Assembly (NCBI RefSeq): GCF_022870865.1
Contig: NZ_CP091508.1
Coordinates: 2,108,001 to 2,172,000 of the forward strand
Reading direction: 5' to 3'
Source: Uruburuella testudinis
Lineage (GTDB): Bacteria > Pseudomonadota > Gammaproteobacteria > Burkholderiales > Neisseriaceae
Length of the DNA stretch: 64,000 bases
In this document: positions 8,392 to 17,363 of the stretch, in pieces
Position numbering within the stretch: position 1 is the first letter of the stretch
How the letters are laid out: each line of letters begins with the position of its first letter
The notes under the pieces: model-generated
Databases searched by the model: none
Told to the model about the DNA's origin: nothing
Seen by the model: only the letters and a program-made list of their open reading frames with translations
Position numbers and translations under genes: made by a program

Positions 8392-8946
8392 ACAAAACAC
8401 TGTTTTTATTAGCTATTTCAACCTCCTTTCCTCTACTGTCCGGCTCCAAAATGTGAGCCGGATTTTTGCATTGTGCCAATTCTGTGCCAACAGCCGTCAC
8501 AACACTCTCCAACATCTGAGCATGCGGGTGCAAATGCTCCGGTGCCAAATGCGCATAACGCTGAACCATCGAAAGTGTTTTCCAGCCACCCATCCCTTGC
8601 AAAACACGAAGTGGTATCCCCCGCTGCACCAGCCAGCTCGCCCATGTGTGCCGCAAATCATGCCAGGTAAAATTTTCAATGCCAGCCTTTAACAACGATT
8701 CTTTCCAGTACCGGCTATTAATTTCCTGAATCGGGTTTTTCCGCTTATTTACAAAAACATAAATCGGATGTTTTCCAACTTGCCGCCTAATGACTTCCAT
8801 CGCCGTATCATTTAATGCAACTCCCAAAGCCTGACCGGCCTTCATTTCATCAGAGTGATACCACGCCACCTTACGGGCAAGATCAAGTTGCTGCCACTTT
8901 AAATCCAGTACATTTCTTTGTCTCAGCCCCGTGTTCAGGCTAAATA
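8351..8946 (-). pseudogene. Tyrosine integrase C-terminal remnant at tRNA-Leu, cut by IS982-family element
   Basis: Only the catalytic half of a phage/island integrase remains, roughly 195 residues. The Arg-I box TGLRQRN, the H-x-x-R box WHDLRHTWASW and the catalytic Tyr in MVQRYAHLAPEHL are all present. The N-terminal DNA-binding half is gone: the IS982-family insertion at 8947 ends the similarity and nothing integrase-like follows beyond the element. The reading frame runs into the 3' end of tRNA-Leu and ends VPGAGIEPARG, the usual antisense reading of a tRNA-Leu attachment site. This marks an old integration at tRNA-Leu whose cargo is no longer recognisable. It should be inactive. Confidence 0.88.
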
Positions 8947-9960
8947 ACGTGAGTTCGGGATAAGCCAGCACGTTTCCTATCCCCTAGCGGGCAAGCCGGC
9001 GGCACTGATTTTTACTCCCGGCTTAAACGGCATCAAGCAATACGCAACCAAGCCCGAAATCAAATTCAGCAAGAAACCTGTATAAGAACGGTGCCGTGTA
9101 TGCTCTATTTGGCAAAGGTTTTTCAACTCATCAAATACCGACTCGATCACACCGCGCTTTTGCAGAAACCCCGGCTCAAAAGGTATTTTATCCTTTTGTT
9201 TCATATTCTTTTTCTTCCCCGTTACCAAACGAATGCCATATTCGTTTTGCAGCCATTGAGTCAGCTCCTTACCCAAATAGCCCTTGTCGCCGACAACAAT
9301 GCTCCACAATGAGGCCGCCATATCTTTCCAAGCATGGCGGTCGTTGACGTTACCCGGGGTTAACCGGACATCGACAAGTGCGCCTTGATGGTTGATAAGG
9401 GCATGGAGTTTGAAGCCGTAGAACCAACCCATACTGCTTTTACCGCGCCGGGCGCTGCCTGCAAAAACACGGTGGGTCGGGATGCGGCGGTTATGGCAAA
9501 CGGCTAAAGCGGTGGAGTCGACAAAGCTGATGCCGCTGCATTGGCCCATTTGTGTTTTGAGAAAGGCGGAAAAGGGGATGATGGTGCGTTGTGCCAATTC
9601 GACAAAGCGGTTGTAGGAGGGCATATTGGGAAATGCCTGGCTGAGCATGCGTTTGATTTGGAAGAGATAATAGGTTTTGAAATGGCGATAGCGGATTTGG
9701 TGGAAATAAATCCAAACGGTCATGATTTCTGCTGTGCTGACGGAGGCTTTGCGCTGTCGGATTTTTTTGTTTGCTTGGTGTGAAATGCGTTGTTGATTAA
9801 ATTTCGGTTCGAATGTTTTGCAAAAATCGTCCACGAGACAGAAAAGTTCGGTAAGATAATCCATGAGAGGCCTTCTTGTGGTTTTTTTGTTTGTGTGCAA
9901 ACAGCAGCTTACTACAAGTCGGCTTCTCTTTTTTGGAATCTTCTTATCCCGAACTCACGT
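8947..9960 (-). mobile_element. IS982-family insertion sequence, copy 1 (intact)
   Basis: About 1.01 kb with 18-bp terminal inverted repeats ACGTGAGTTCGGGATAAG (8947-8964, complement at 9943-9960). It is flanked by a 6-bp target duplication TAAATA (8941-8946 and 9961-9966), so this is a clean transposition product. It truncates a tyrosine integrase. A second copy lies at 30150-31162 and an end remnant at 51549-51627. Confidence 0.93.
8977..9864 (-). CDS. IS982-family transposase
   Basis: DDE transposase of 295 aa, normal for the IS982 family. I chose the ATG at 9864, preceded by AAGG, rather than an upstream TTG at 9900. The acidic triad is visible: Asp in SFVDSTALAVCHNRR, Asp in VVGDKGYLGKEL and Glu in KRGVIESVFDELKNL. 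The stop is TAG following PARG. The frame is intact, so the element may still be mobile. The second copy in this window has lost this stop by a small change in a G-run. Confidence 0.93.
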   Translation of the reverse strand: MDYLTELFCLVDDFCKTFEPKFNQQRISHQANKKIRQRKASVSTAEIMTVWIYFHQIRYRHFKTYYLFQIKRMLSQAFPNMPSYNRFVELAQRTIIPFSAFLKTQMGQCSGISFVDSTALAVCHNRRIPTHRVFAGSARRGKSSMGWFYGFKLHALINHQGALVDVRLTPGNVNDRHAWKDMAASLWSIVVGDKGYLGKELTQWLQNEYGIRLVTGKKKNMKQKDKIPFEPGFLQKRGVIESVFDELKNLCQIEHTRHRSYTGFLLNLISGLVAYCLMPFKPGVKISAAGLPARG

Positions 9961-9978
9961 TAAATAAACATATATAAA

Positions 9979-10019
9979 AAGGCCGTCTGAAACACTTTTT
10001 CACTTTCAGACATCCTTTT
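9979..10019. terminator. Imperfect uptake-sequence hairpin
   Basis: AAGGCCGTCTGAAA is followed by TTTCAGACATCCTT, an inverted pair with one mismatch, and flanking A and T runs. It sits beside the right end of IS copy 1. Confidence 0.6.
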
Positions 10020-10100
10020 TTGTTATAAATTAAATAGTTGCGGCAGATTCAACCCTCCCAACAACAGCACCCGTTAATACTCGATTATTGCGCTTCACTA

Positions 10101-10799
10101 CCCATTCACAACAATAAACTAACCGCGTTGGCTCGCCTCAGCTCGAAGAAAAGCGGTTTCGTTGAGGCACTAAGACATTAAGTCCACCGGCTCATGTTAT
10201 CTCTACTATCTTCGGCTCCTCTTGTTCGCTTACTTGATGAATCAGTATGACTGAGCGCTTGGTAAAATACTTTTTCAGCACAAATACCCAATCACTCAAC
10301 CATTCCGGCGCAAACCGGAATAGCGTTAACCGAACGATTTCTGCTGCTTTAGCAGAAATTTTGCAAACGCTTCTTACTGGCTGCGGAAAATGCGGCTGCT
10401 GTTTTCCCGTCCCGGCTGTCGTGTTTCACGTGGTTGCTGCATCCGTTGTTGTTGCATGCGCTGGCGGTTTTGGTTTTGCAACTGTTCGCGGCGCTGTTGG
10501 CTCTGGCGTTGCATTTGCTCGCGACGCTGCTCATTTTGCCGTTGCATTTGCTCACGGCGCTGTTCACCCTGACGCTGTATTTGCTCGCGGCGCCGCTCGT
10601 TTTGACGGCGGGTTTGTTCGTTGCGCTGATTGTTTTGGCGCTGCTGCTCGGCACGCCGGCGTTCGCGCAACTGCTCGCGGCGTTCATCGGCTTGGCGTTG
10701 CTGTTCAAAGCGCCGGCGCTGCTGCATCTGCTCGCGCTGGCGCTCATTTTGGCGGCGCAGCTCTTCCGCACGACGGCGGTTTTGGTCGCGCTGCTGGTT
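10101..10799. repeat. Duplicated segment, copy 1 (3' part of Gln/Arg-rich lipoprotein gene and downstream DNA)
   Basis: This segment recurs at 27871-28547 in the same orientation with very few differences and one deletion of roughly 28 bases (near 10193-10220 here). It starts with a CCCATTCAC repeat and ends inside the lipoprotein coding region at CTGCTGGTT. The copy here is continuous with the full gene, so it is the likely source. Confidence 0.9.
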
Positions 10800-11057
10800 G
10801 AGGCGTTGCTGTTCCAGCCGCTGCTGTTGTTCGCGGATAAAAATGGCGCGCTGGCGCTCGCTCATGCGGCGGTAGGCATCGTTGGTGCGGTAATAATAAT
10901 CGTGGTTGTAGGCCACGCCGTTGTTGTAATACACGCCGTTATCGTAATAAATACCGCTGCGGTAGCTGCCGCGGTTGTAGCCGTCGTAATCATCGTAAAC
11001 CACGCAACCTGAAAGGCCGATTGCCGCTGCTAAAAATAAAATGGCGGTGCGTTTCAT
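10374..11057 (-). CDS. Gln/Arg-rich lipoprotein of unknown function
   Basis: 227 aa. The N-terminus is a lipoprotein signal with lipobox LSGC near residues 15-18, so it is probably membrane-anchored in the cell envelope. A Tyr/Asn/Gly-rich segment (about 20-60) follows. Residues 65-220 are almost entirely Gln, Arg, Glu and Asn in heptad-like repeats such as EQRREQMQRQNEQRREQ, giving a very basic, probably helical rod. I do not recognise a known domain. The ribosome site is close to AAGGAAC. A truncated, nearly identical duplicate of the 3' two thirds lies at 28122-28547. The many plus-strand Ala/Leu-rich frames here are antisense shadows of the repeats. Confidence 0.75.
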   Translation of the reverse strand: MKRTAILFLAAAIGLSGCVVYDDYDGYNRGSYRSGIYYDNGVYYNNGVAYNHDYYYRTNDAYRRMSERQRAIFIREQQQRLEQQRLNQQRDQNRRRAEELRRQNERQREQMQQRRRFEQQRQADERREQLRERRRAEQQRQNNQRNEQTRRQNERRREQIQRQGEQRREQMQRQNEQRREQMQRQSQQRREQLQNQNRQRMQQQRMQQPRETRQPGRENSSRIFRSQ

Positions 11058-11091
11058 GATTGTTCCTTTCGTTATTTGTTAAAGCGCCGTA

Positions 11092-11200
11092 TCAGGGTAG
11101 CCTGATATGTCGTTGATGAGGGGATTTTTGCTCCTGGAAATGCAGATGCCGGGCAAAAAACACAGCAGATGCGTTTTCAGAAGCAAAACACACCCGTAAT
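11092..11200. repeat. GGGTGTCC-family element, degenerate short form
   Basis: Begins CAGGGTAGCCTGATATGTCG and carries the shared core (GAGGGGATTTTTG, then GCAGATGCC and GGCAAAAA). The right terminus is eroded. It lies between the lipoprotein gene and radA. Confidence 0.7.
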
Positions 11201-11255
11201 GAACTCGCAGGGTTCTGCACTGTTTGTATAACCTGCGGCCTATCGCCTGATTTGC

Positions 11256-11350
11256 TTATACCCATTCACAAAAGCAAGCGGACAAGGCGAGCCGAAGACT
11301 GTACAACTAGTAATTAGTACGGCAAGGCGTTAGCTTATTTTTGTGAATGC
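11256..11350. repeat. CCCATTCAC-family palindromic repeat
   Basis: Starts ATACCCATTCACAAAAG and ends with TTTTTGTGAATGCG, an inverted terminal pair enclosing about 60 bases with GACAAGGCGAGCCGAAG. Related copies occur near 10101, 27871, 34496, 41581 and 44336. Confidence 0.65.
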
Positions 11351-11537
11351 GTATCGGACGGCCTTTGTATCCTGCCCAAATTTCCGCCGCGCTTCAACAT
11401 ACCTGCATGCATGTTTATTTGATATTGCCTTTTTTAACGGGAATGCGCAACTTTTCACCGACAACTGCCCGAATGTGAGGCCGTCTGAAACCATCGCGGC
11501 GTGTTACAATTCAAGCTTTCAGACGGCCTTTCTCATT

Positions 11538-12917
11538 ATGGCAAAAGCACCGAAAACGATTTATCAATGCAGCGAATGCGGCGGCACCACGCCGAAATGG
11601 CAGGGAAAATGCCCGCATTGCGGCGAATGGAACACTTTGCAGGAAAGCCTGGCCGCGCCGGAGCCGAAAAACGCGCGTTTCCAATCGTGGGCGGCAGATG
11701 TATCGCAAGTGCAGGCGTTATCGGAAGTCACCGCCACCGAAGTGCCGCGCAATCCCACCGGCATGGGCGAGCTTGACCGGGTGCTCGGCGGCGGCCTGGT
11801 AAACGGCGCGGTGATTCTGCTCGGCGGCGACCCGGGCATCGGCAAATCTACCCTGCTTTTGCAAACCATCGCGCTGATGGCACAAAGCCGCAAGGTGCTG
11901 TATGTGTCGGGCGAAGAATCGGCGCAACAAGTGGCTTTGCGCGCGCAGCGCCTGGAAGTGCAGCCCGACGGCGTCAACCTATTGGCAGAAATCCGCATGG
12001 AAGCGATTCAGACGGCCTTAAAACAGCATGAGCCTGATGTGGTGGTGATTGATTCGATTCAAACCATGTATTCCGATCAGATTACTTCGGCGCCGGGCTC
12101 GGTATCGCAAGTGCGCGAATGTGCCGCACAGCTCACCCGCATGGCCAAGCAGATGGGTATCAGCATGATTCTGGTCGGCCATGTTACCAAAGACGGCGCC
12201 ATCGCCGGCCCGCGCGTGCTGGAGCATATGGTGGATACGGTGCTTTATTTCGAGGGCGACACCCATTCCAATTACCGCATGATACGTGCGATTAAAAACC
12301 GCTTCGGCGCCGCCAACGAGCTGGGGGTGTTTGCCATGACCGAACACGGCTTGAAAGGCGTCTCAAACCCATCGGCGATTTTTCTGGCCAGCTACCGTGA
12401 CGATGTGCCCGGTTCGTGCGTATTGGTGACTCAAGAAGGCAGCCGCCCGCTGTTGGTGGAAATTCAGGCGCTGGTAGACGATGCCCACGGCTTCACGCCC
12501 AAACGGCTTACCGTAGGCTTGGAGCAAAACCGCCTCGCCATGCTGCTGGCGGTGCTCAACCGCCATGCCGGCATCGCCTGTTTTGATCAAGATGTATTTC
12601 TGAATGCGGTGGGCGGTGTCAAAATCAACGAGCCGGCAGCCGACTTGGCGGTTATTCTGGCCATGCTTTCCAGCTTCCGCAACCGCCCGTTGCCTGAAAA
12701 AATGGTCGCATTCGGCGAAATCGGTTTGAGCGGCGAAGTGCGGCCGGTGGCGCGCGGGCAAGAGCGGCTGAAAGAAGCGGAAAAACTCGGTTTCAAACGC
12801 GCCATCGTGCCCAAAGCCAATATGCCGCGCAATCCCAAAGAATACCCCGGCTTGCAGATTTTCGGCGTCAGCAGCCTGCAAGAAGCAGTTGATGTGTGCC
12901 GCCATACGCCAGAATAA
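11538..12917 (+). CDS. radA: DNA repair and recombination protein RadA
   Basis: RecA-related helicase that drives branch migration of recombination intermediates, also important in natural transformation. The protein is 459 aa. An N-terminal zinc finger (CSECGG...CPHCGEW, residues 11-32), Walker A (GGDPGIGKST), the RadA-specific KNRFG motif and a C-terminal Lon-like domain are in the right order. An upstream in-frame extension to 11343 is rejected: it has no family similarity, and the ATG at 11538 gives the standard MAKAPKTIYQC start. An uptake sequence lies just upstream at 11518-11529, and another inside the gene encodes IQTALK. Confidence 0.97.
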   Translation: MAKAPKTIYQCSECGGTTPKWQGKCPHCGEWNTLQESLAAPEPKNARFQSWAADVSQVQALSEVTATEVPRNPTGMGELDRVLGGGLVNGAVILLGGDPGIGKSTLLLQTIALMAQSRKVLYVSGEESAQQVALRAQRLEVQPDGVNLLAEIRMEAIQTALKQHEPDVVVIDSIQTMYSDQITSAPGSVSQVRECAAQLTRMAKQMGISMILVGHVTKDGAIAGPRVLEHMVDTVLYFEGDTHSNYRMIRAIKNRFGAANELGVFAMTEHGLKGVSNPSAIFLASYRDDVPGSCVLVTQEGSRPLLVEIQALVDDAHGFTPKRLTVGLEQNRLAMLLAVLNRHAGIACFDQDVFLNAVGGVKINEPAADLAVILAMLSSFRNRPLPEKMVAFGEIGLSGEVRPVARGQERLKEAEKLGFKRAIVPKANMPRNPKEYPGLQIFGVSSLQEAVDVCRHTPE

Positions 12918-12967
12918 AGCCCTGCCGCCCGGTTCGATGACATTCGTCGAATCATTCGGCATTGCAA

Positions 12968-13126
12968 TCCCCTCATAAACAACACATCAGAATACCCTAG
13001 GGTGTCCTGATGTGTTGTTTATGAGGGGATTTTTGTTCCTGAAAATGCAGATGCCAGGCAAAAAACACAGCAGATGCGTTTTCAGGGGCAAAAAGCACCC
13101 GTAAATCGACACATCAGGATACCCTA
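12968..13126. repeat. GGGTGTCC-family elements: inverted partial copy plus complete 129-bp copy
   Basis: The complete copy is 12998-13126, bounded by TA on both sides: TAGGGTGTCCTGATGTGT at the left and ACACATCAGGATACCCTA at the right. Immediately left (12968-12999) a mirror-image fragment shares the TA, making a large palindrome. The right terminus overlaps the comEC stop codon. Confidence 0.85.
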
Positions 13127-15409
13127 ATCTGCAAACGGTTTTTTCTGCCAATACGGCTTGTCTGTTTTCAGACGGCCTTGCAGCACTTCATCACCGCCAA
13201 GTTCAAAATACAAAGCCCCTTGCCGATCAGTGCGCAACAGCCGGATACCGTGGGCGCGCACGCGGCTTTGCACTGCCGGTGCCGGATGATTGTAAGCATT
13301 ACCGTAACCGCTTGAAGCCACCGCATATTGCGGCGCGACGGCATTCAGAAAACTGCCGTCCGACGATGAATTACTGCCGTGATGGCCCAGCAGCAACACT
13401 TGGCTGTAAAGCGCTTCACCATACTGCGCCACTAAGGCGCGCTCTCCCGCCCGCCCCAAATCCCCGCCGACCAGCAAAGCCTGATTGCCCGCCACCACGC
13501 GCAGCACGCAGCTTTGATCGTTATCATGCATACTGTCGGGCGCATCACCCTTGCCATCCGGCCGCGCAGAAACACGTAAAAACTCAAACTGCACGCCATC
13601 CCACTGCCAACTTTGTTCGGCACAATCTTGCGCCCCCGCATAAAACGCCGGCTGCCCCGCCCACAACCTGCGCGGCTTTTTGGCCTGTTTTACCGCCGCA
13701 AAACCGCCATCGTGGTCGGCATCCTGATGCGACAGCACCAAAGCATCCAGCCCGCGCACGCCCGCAGCATTCAAGCCCGGCAACACCGCCATCCCCGCGG
13801 CCGCCTCTGTGCCCGTGTCGAACAACAGGCGGTGCTGGCGGGTTTGCAGCAACACCGACAAACCCTGCCCCACATCCCACACCACCGCTTTCAGACGGCC
13901 TTCGCCAACCGGTGGCGGCCGATACCAAACAAACCCTGCCAACACCAAACATGCCAACGGTTTCAAACCCAAACCGCGCGGCAGCAGCAACACCCCTGCT
14001 GCCAACACCGCCAAACACACCAACGGCCAGGGAGCCGCCGCCACCGCATATTCCGGCGCCTGCGCAGCCAGCCATATCAGCAGGCGCAAAGTATATTCAC
14101 CTGCCGCGGCCGCCAGCCACTGCAAAGGCGGCCACGGCAGCAATGAAGCCAGCAGCGCCAACGGCACCAACACCCAAGAAAACCACGGAATCGCCACCGC
14201 ATTGACCAACGGGCTGATGAGCGGCACCGAAGCAAACACACTGCCGAGCAACACCACCGACAACACCGTTACCGCCCACTGCCCCTGAGCCGCCAAATGC
14301 CAGCCCCGCCCCGCTTCACGATAGCGCCCCGAAGACACCCAAAGCAGGGCCGCCACCAAACCGAACGACAGCCAAAACCCCGCCGCCAACACCGATGCCG
14401 GATCAATCAGCAGCACCAATGCCAAAGCCTGCCACCACCCGCGCCACACCGAGGCACCGCTGCCGCGCCACCAAGCCCAAGCAAGCGCCAACAACATCAG
14501 CACACTGCGTTGGGTCGGCACCGAAAACCCGGCCAGCCCCGCATACAGCAAGCCCGCCGTCACCCCTGCCACCAACATCAAAGTGCGCGGCCGCGATGGC
14601 GTAAACGGCAAAAAACGCAACCCTCTGCCCACCAACCAACCTGCCATCAGCGCCACCATGCCCACATGCAGCCCTGAAATACTCACCAAATGGTTTACCC
14701 CTAAAGGCCGGAATGCCTGCCACGCCGCCGCACTCAGCGCCGATTGCTCGCCGATACTCAAGGCCCGCATCAAACCCAGGCCGTCTGAAAGCGCCATATC
14801 CTGCCCATCGGGTGCTTGCCAACGGCGGCTGATCTGCTCGCGCCACAACGGCAGCCACATCAAAATTTCAGCCCTATCACCCCGTGCCTGCGGCGGAGGC
14901 GGCATGGCCTCACGCACCTTGCCCACCGTGCCGATGCCGCCGATACCGTTGGCCAGCGCCCAAGCCTCGCGGTTAAACCCCGCGCCATTCACCTCGCCTA
15001 TAGGCGGCCGCACCCGCGCCTGCACCTGCCAACGGCTGCCCACCGGCCATTCGCGCAGCTGATAATCGGCAAGCTGCAAACGGTAGCGACGGCCTTCCCC
15101 ATCCACCGCATCCGCCCGAAAACGCACCCGCCGCTCATCACGCTGCGGCAAATCCGCCACCGTTAGCCTCAGCACCGCACTACCCACCACCTGTAACGGC
15201 CACTGCGCCGCCAACGCCGCTTGCGTACGCCACACGCCGTAACCCATCCCCGCCAGCAGCGCGCACAACAACCACAACGGCCGGAAACGCCAGGCCGCCG
15301 CCAGCAAACCCAGCCACAACACTATTACCGCCGGCCAATGCGGCACAGCCGGCAAAGCAAACGACAACACCACCCCCAACACCCACAACGGCAACCCGTA
15401 GCGCAACAC
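13124..15409 (-). CDS. comEC: DNA uptake channel protein ComEC/Rec2
   Basis: Inner-membrane channel that carries single-stranded transforming DNA into the cytoplasm. The protein is 761 aa. It has N-terminal hydrophobic helices, an OB-like stretch, the competence domain with GVNHLVSISGLHVGM near residue 240, more helices, and a C-terminal metallo-beta-lactamase-like domain with SHQDADHDGG and LGHHGSNSSS. The start is GTG at 15409 with AAGGG five bases upstream. The TAG stop is formed exactly at the terminus of a TA-bounded repeat element, so the native C-terminus may have been shortened or replaced. Together with comP and dense uptake sequences it indicates a competent host. Confidence 0.95.
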   Translation of the reverse strand: MLRYGLPLWVLGVVLSFALPAVPHWPAVIVLWLGLLAAAWRFRPLWLLCALLAGMGYGVWRTQAALAAQWPLQVVGSAVLRLTVADLPQRDERRVRFRADAVDGEGRRYRLQLADYQLREWPVGSRWQVQARVRPPIGEVNGAGFNREAWALANGIGGIGTVGKVREAMPPPPQARGDRAEILMWLPLWREQISRRWQAPDGQDMALSDGLGLMRALSIGEQSALSAAAWQAFRPLGVNHLVSISGLHVGMVALMAGWLVGRGLRFLPFTPSRPRTLMLVAGVTAGLLYAGLAGFSVPTQRSVLMLLALAWAWWRGSGASVWRGWWQALALVLLIDPASVLAAGFWLSFGLVAALLWVSSGRYREAGRGWHLAAQGQWAVTVLSVVLLGSVFASVPLISPLVNAVAIPWFSWVLVPLALLASLLPWPPLQWLAAAAGEYTLRLLIWLAAQAPEYAVAAAPWPLVCLAVLAAGVLLLPRGLGLKPLACLVLAGFVWYRPPPVGEGRLKAVVWDVGQGLSVLLQTRQHRLLFDTGTEAAAGMAVLPGLNAAGVRGLDALVLSHQDADHDGGFAAVKQAKKPRRLWAGQPAFYAGAQDCAEQSWQWDGVQFEFLRVSARPDGKGDAPDSMHDNDQSCVLRVVAGNQALLVGGDLGRAGERALVAQYGEALYSQVLLLGHHGSNSSSDGSFLNAVAPQYAVASSGYGNAYNHPAPAVQSRVRAHGIRLLRTDRQGALYFELGGDEVLQGRLKTDKPYWQKKPFAD

Positions 15410-15556
15410 GGCACCCTTCCCCTTTTTTGACCATCAACAGCGAAAGCTTAAGCCAAAACAAAGCAAATGTCATGAATATTATGCACATGATTTTTCAGAC
15501 GGCCTACAAACAAAACCCTGTATAATGGCCGTCTGAAACCTTTTTAAGACCGGATT

Positions 15557-16306
15557 ATGGCCAACCAACGACTCATCTACGGTTTTCACGCCGTCAACGC
15601 CCGCCTGTGGCAAAACCCGAACAGCATTACCGAGCTTTATATTCAAGAAGGCAAAAACGATGCCCGTACCCGCGATGTGCTGGAAAAAGCCGCCGCCGAA
15701 AACGTACGCATCCACTTTGCCGATACCGCCCGGCTTGATGCCATCAGCAAAGGCGCACGCCATCAGGGCGTAGCCGGTTTTATCGATGCATCAAAAAACC
15801 ACGTGCACCTGGAAGACGTATTGGAAAACCTGAGCGAGCCGCCCTTACTGCTGGTGCTCGACGGCATCACCGACCCGCACAACCTCGGCGCCTGCCTGCG
15901 CACCGCCGATGCCATGGGCGTGCACGCCGTGATTGCACCGAAAGACAAAAGCGCCGGGCTGAACGCCACCGTCAGCAAAGTGGCCTGCGGCGCCGCCGAA
16001 ACCGTGCCCTACATCACCGTGACCAACCTCGCCCGCACCTTGCGTGAGCTGAAAGAATACGGCATCTGGATTGTCGGCACCGATATGGGCGGCGACGCCG
16101 ATTTGTTCCATTGCAACCTGCCCGATGCCGTGGCCTGGGTAATGGGCAACGAAGGCGAAGGCATGCGCCGCCTCACCCGCGAACATTGCGATATGCTGGT
16201 ATCGATACCGATGTTCGGCACGGTAGAAAGCATGAACGTATCCGTATCCGCCGGCATGGTGCTCAGCGAAACCCGCCGCCAGCGGGCGCTGAAAACAGAA
16301 TCATAA
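15557..16306 (+). CDS. rlmB: 23S rRNA (guanosine-2251-2'-O)-methyltransferase RlmB
   Basis: SpoU/TrmH-class methyltransferase that methylates G2251 in the 23S rRNA P loop. The protein is 249 aa, normal length. The N-terminal substrate-binding domain starts [11 protein letters not shown]. The knotted catalytic domain shows [20 protein letters not shown] near residue 97, [12 protein letters not shown] near 194 and [18 protein letters not shown] near 215, the three SPOUT motifs. ATG at 15557 is the natural start. An uptake sequence lies 20-30 bases upstream, and an inverted uptake-sequence terminator follows the gene. Confidence 0.96.
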   Translation: MANQRLIYGFHAVNARLWQNPNSITELYIQEGKNDARTRDVLEKAAAENVRIHFADTARLDAISKGARHQGVAGFIDASKNHVHLEDVLENLSEPPLLLVLDGITDPHNLGACLRTADAMGVHAVIAPKDKSAGLNATVSKVACGAAETVPYITVTNLARTLRELKEYGIWIVGTDMGGDADLFHCNLPDAVAWVMGNEGEGMRRLTREHCDMLVSIPMFGTVESMNVSVSAGMVLSETRRQRALKTES

Positions 16307-16354
16307 CCGCTAAACCGATCAGCAACACCGGATACCGCCTGCCCCTACATAACT

Positions 16355-16394
16355 TTGAGGCCGTCTGAAAACACGGGTTTCAGACGGCCTCAAA
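16355..16394. terminator. Inverted uptake-sequence terminator after rlmB
   Basis: TTGAGGCCGTCTGAAA pairs with TTTCAGACGGCCTCAA around a short loop; it ends rlmB transcription. Confidence 0.85.
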
Positions 16395-16496
16395 ATTAAG
16401 CGCCTATTTTGCGCAGCAGCAGATTAAGGCAGCCTGCAAAGCTATGCTTAGCCAAACCTGCCATCACGCAAATTTTATACCGAATCATCTGACACC

Positions 16497-17273
16497 ATGA
16501 ACACAATCTATCCAAGCCTGACCATCGCCCTCATTACCAAAAATGAAGCCGCCAATCTTGAAGCCTGCCTGCAAAGCACCGCCGGCCTGACAGATAAAAT
16601 TGTGATTATCGACTCGGGCAGCAGCGACGCCACCGCCGACATCGCCAACCGTTACGGCGCCGCCTTTCACAGACATGAAGATTGGCCGGGCTTCGGCCGC
16701 CAACGCAACCGCGCCCATCAATATATAGAAACAGACTGGGTATTATGGCTCGATGCCGACGAGCGCCTGACACCCGAATTAAACCAAAGCATTCAGACGG
16801 CCTTGAAGCAAACCCCTGCCGACGGGAAAACCGCTTTTTCATTCAACCGCTTAAGCAACACTTTCGGCGCCTTTATCCGTCATTGCGGCTGGTATCCCGA
16901 CTGGGTAGTACGCCTCTATCCCACCGCCCATGCACGCTACAGCGATGATTTGGTGCATGAAAAAGTACTGCTGCCGGCCGATACGCAAGTGAAAAAACTG
17001 CAAGGCGATGCGCTGCACTACACCTATGCAACCCTGGATCAATTTTTGGCCAAGCAGAATCTTTATGGCCGGCTCTGGGCAGAACAACGACTTGCCAAAG
17101 GCAAAACCGCATCGCTCAGCCAAGCCATGGTGCATGGCGCAGGCAGCTTTATCAAAATGTATATTCTCAAAGCCGGCTTTCTGGATGGCCGGCACGGTTT
17201 GCTGCTGTCGATATTATTGGCACAAGCAACGTTTAACAAATATGCAGCTTTGTGGCTGGCCGGCAAAAAATAA
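16497..17273 (+). CDS. Family 2 glycosyltransferase (WaaE/LgtF-like)
   Basis: 258 aa. GT-A fold signatures are present: LTIALITKNEAANLEACL at the N-terminus, DSGSSDATADIA near residue 40 and the metal/nucleotide-sugar motif WLDADERL near residue 83. DWPGFGRQRN and FIRHCGWYPDWVVRL are typical of the WaaE/KdtX/LgtF group that adds a glucose to the inner core of lipooligosaccharide. A C-terminal hydrophobic stretch may bind the membrane. An in-frame uptake sequence encodes IQTAL. The exact acceptor cannot be told from sequence. It stands alone between two terminators. Confidence 0.85.
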   Translation: MNTIYPSLTIALITKNEAANLEACLQSTAGLTDKIVIIDSGSSDATADIANRYGAAFHRHEDWPGFGRQRNRAHQYIETDWVLWLDADERLTPELNQSIQTALKQTPADGKTAFSFNRLSNTFGAFIRHCGWYPDWVVRLYPTAHARYSDDLVHEKVLLPADTQVKKLQGDALHYTYATLDQFLAKQNLYGRLWAEQRLAKGKTASLSQAMVHGAGSFIKMYILKAGFLDGRHGLLLSILLAQATFNKYAALWLAGKK

Positions 17274-17286
17274 TACGTTGATTAAC

Positions 17287-17340
17287 AAGGCCGTCTGAAG
17301 CGCACATCTTTACCGAGATAATGCGTTTTCAGACGGCCTT
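17287..17340. terminator. Inverted uptake-sequence terminator
   Basis: AAGGCCGTCTGAA and TTCAGACGGCCTT flank a long loop with extra pairing (GCGCA/TGCG). It lies between the converging glycosyltransferase and DUF1841 genes and can serve both. Confidence 0.8.
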
Positions 17341-17363
17341 GATTCCATGCAACACAGCCCGGC

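Noticed and set aside
10247..11012. Long plus-strand Ala/Leu/Val-rich open frames opposite the lipoprotein gene
   Set aside because: They are antisense readings of Gln/Arg codon repeats. The minus-strand frame has a lipobox and ribosome site; the plus frames have neither.
12998..13126. Correia repeat enclosed element
   Set aside because: Correia termini (TATAGTGGATTAA-like) are absent; the ends here are GGGTGTCCTGA, although both families use TA targets.
13279..14288. Pro/His/Arg-rich open frames antisense to comEC
   Set aside because: Shadow frames caused by GC-rich third positions; comEC motifs are clear on the other strand.
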